In this document: piece by piece, positions 62,911-64,000 of the stretch | Position numbering within the stretch: position 1 is the stretch's first letter | Layout of the letters: each line of letters starts with the position of its first letter | Assembly: GCF_001983995.1 (NCBI RefSeq) | Contig: NZ_CP019450.1 | Span: 992,001 to 1,056,000, forward strand | DNA: 64,000 bases | Origin: Halioglobus japonicus | Lineage (GTDB): Bacteria; Pseudomonadota; Gammaproteobacteria; Pseudomonadales; Halieaceae | Direction: 5' to 3' | The notes under the pieces: model-generated | The model's database searches: none | The model's input: the letters and a program-made list of their open reading frames with translations, nothing else | What the model was told of the DNA's origin: nothing | Made by a program: the position numbers and the translations under genes

Positions 62911-64000
62911 TTGTTGAAGAAGTTGTTGCTGGTGCTGTTGGCCGTGGTGGTCATCCTCGGTGTTACTGCCGCCCTGATGTTGGGCCGCGCCGCGCCGCCG
63001 GAGCGACAGGTGTTTATCAACGGCAAGATTCTGACCATGGATGCTAGCAACAGCATTGCCAGCGCGGTTGCTGTGGAGCGCGACCGGATTGTTGCGGTGG
63101 GCGACGAGGCCGCGATTGCAGCGTATCGGGATGGCGCCCAGGTGATTGATCTCGGTGGCAAGGTCATGATGCCGGGGATTATCGATGCTCACGGTCATTT
63201 TCCCGGCACCGGGGCGCGCGCCATTATGGCGGATCTGAACAGTCCGCCGATTGGCTCGATAGAGGAGATCGCCGATATACAGGCGGCGCTGCAGCCCTTT
63301 GTTGATCAGACAGCACCGGGCAAGTGGGTGTCGGCCATGGGTTATGACGACACCCTGTTGGCTGAGAAGCGCCATCCCACCAGGCAGGAACTGGATGCGG
63401 TGTCGACGGAGCACCCCATCTTCATCACGCATGTGTCGGGTCATATGGGGGTGGCCAACAGCCTGGCTTTGGAAGTGTCGGCTATTGATGCCAGTACCCC
63501 GAACCCCGAAGGTGGGGTAATTGTGAAGGACCCCGCCAGTGGCGAGCCCACAGGTCTGCTGGAAGAGACGGTGGCCCAGGAAATCCAGGTGGGCACGGCC
63601 GCTGACACCATGACTCCGGGCAATCTCATTGCCATGTTTAATACCGCGGTGCACGACTATGTGAGTCAGGGCGTGACCACGGGCCAGAGCGGCGGTGCAA
63701 TGGGGCCCATGTATCAGGGCCTGGCCTGGGCGAGCAAGCTGGGGCTGGTGCCCTTCCGACTGGAAGTGTGGCCGTTCTGGAAACTCCTGGGCGAAGACGT
63801 GCTCACGGGTGAGTTCGATTTAACGCCCTACGAAACGCCGTACTTTCGCGGACAGACCATGAAGATCGTTTCGGACGGGAGTATCCAGGGCTTTACCGGT
63901 TATCTCGCTGACCCCTACCACACGCCTTTCCGTGGCGATGCAGACTATCGTGGCTATCCGATTTTTCCACGTGCGGAGCTGGTAGAGATCGTTGGCCGGG
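62911..64000 (+). CDS. Amidohydrolase family protein (YtcJ-like), 3' end beyond the window
   Basis: From TTG 62911 (GGGAG upstream) the first 363 residues are visible. An N-terminal hydrophobic helix (LLVLLAVVVILGVTAALMLG) anchors or exports the protein. VFINGKILTMDASN is the beta-sandwich start, VMMPGIIDAHGHFPGTG the HxH metal site of type-3 amidohydrolases, and MKIVSDGSIQGFTGYLADPY the later metal-ligand strand; the order matches N-substituted formamide deformylase/YtcJ-type enzymes. Substrate unknown. Incomplete at the C-terminus. Confidence 0.82.
   Translation, partial: MLKKLLLVLLAVVVILGVTAALMLGRAAPPERQVFINGKILTMDASNSIASAVAVERDRIVAVGDEAAIAAYRDGAQVIDLGGKVMMPGIIDAHGHFPGTGARAIMADLNSPPIGSIEEIADIQAALQPFVDQTAPGKWVSAMGYDDTLLAEKRHPTRQELDAVSTEHPIFITHVSGHMGVANSLALEVSAIDASTPNPEGGVIVKDPASGEPTGLLEETVAQEIQVGTAADTMTPGNLIAMFNTAVHDYVSQGVTTGQSGGAMGPMYQGLAWASKLGLVPFRLEVWPFWKLLGEDVLTGEFDLTPYETPYFRGQTMKIVSDGSIQGFTGYLADPYHTPFRGDADYRGYPIFPRAELVEIVGR

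Overview
The window looks like chromosomal DNA from a GC-rich, free-living, probably marine gammaproteobacterium. The gene content (many acyl-CoA dehydrogenases, thiolases and crotonases, LLM-type flavin oxidoreductases, a carotenoid oxygenase, an arylsulfatase, a YiaW/YiaV pair and a gpsA-plsB operon) fits the OM60/NOR5 (Halieaceae) or wider Cellvibrionales type of lipid- and steroid-degrading bacteria. That placement is inference from gene families, not from a marker gene. I see no insertion sequence, prophage, CRISPR array or rRNA operon. The only RNA genes I can support are one tRNA-Val and one candidate small RNA.

Layout. 1-2990: LysR regulator divergent from gcdH plus a CaiB/BaiF CoA-transferase (glutarate/lysine catabolism). 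3002-5163: alanine dehydrogenase and an LLM oxidoreductase on the minus strand. 5251-12528: acyl-CoA synthetase, two thiolases, then a carotenoid-cleavage-type oxygenase with a PaaN-like aldehyde dehydrogenase, a possible aldehyde-to-acyl-CoA catabolic block. 12638-15702: DUF885 protein, M48 lipoprotein protease and a decayed gap. 15720-19941: KshA-like Rieske oxygenase, two head-to-head truncated ThuA-like genes meeting at a palindrome, a nucleotide-translocase-like carrier and a Tat-exported aldo/keto reductase. 20238-28447: YiaW-YiaV-antiporter operon, MscK-type channel with a TAXI binding protein, and a DUF481 outer-membrane protein. 28503-35045: minus-strand envelope operon (HAD-PlsC fusion, plsB, gpsA, pbpG, beta-barrel). 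35147-35392: stand-alone small RNA unit. 36527-43105: glycan cassette (GT9, epimerase, GT39, GT2, membrane protein). 43102-47353: operon with two acyl-CoA dehydrogenases, an LLM enzyme and a fructosamine-kinase-like protein. 47428-48074: tRNA-Val and a DUF3604 remnant. 48127-59597: a second large acyl-CoA catabolic region with an AraC regulator and a sulfatase. 59754-64000: methyltransferase, esterase lipoprotein, aldo/keto reductase and a partial amidohydrolase.

How the genes work together. Two themes dominate. One is peripheral CoA-thioester catabolism: activation, alpha-beta desaturation, hydration and thiolysis, with substrate-entry enzymes such as the carotenoid oxygenase, Rieske oxygenase, sulfatase and alcohol/aldehyde dehydrogenases. 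The other is envelope construction: phosphatidic acid synthesis, peptidoglycan endopeptidase, outer-membrane barrels and LPS or lipid-linked glycan transfer.

Caution for the reader. At least eight single-base indels break otherwise well-conserved reading frames, and nearly all lie in short G or C runs. Either the assembly has homopolymer errors or these genes are freshly inactivated. Genes marked as frameshifted should be read with that in mind.
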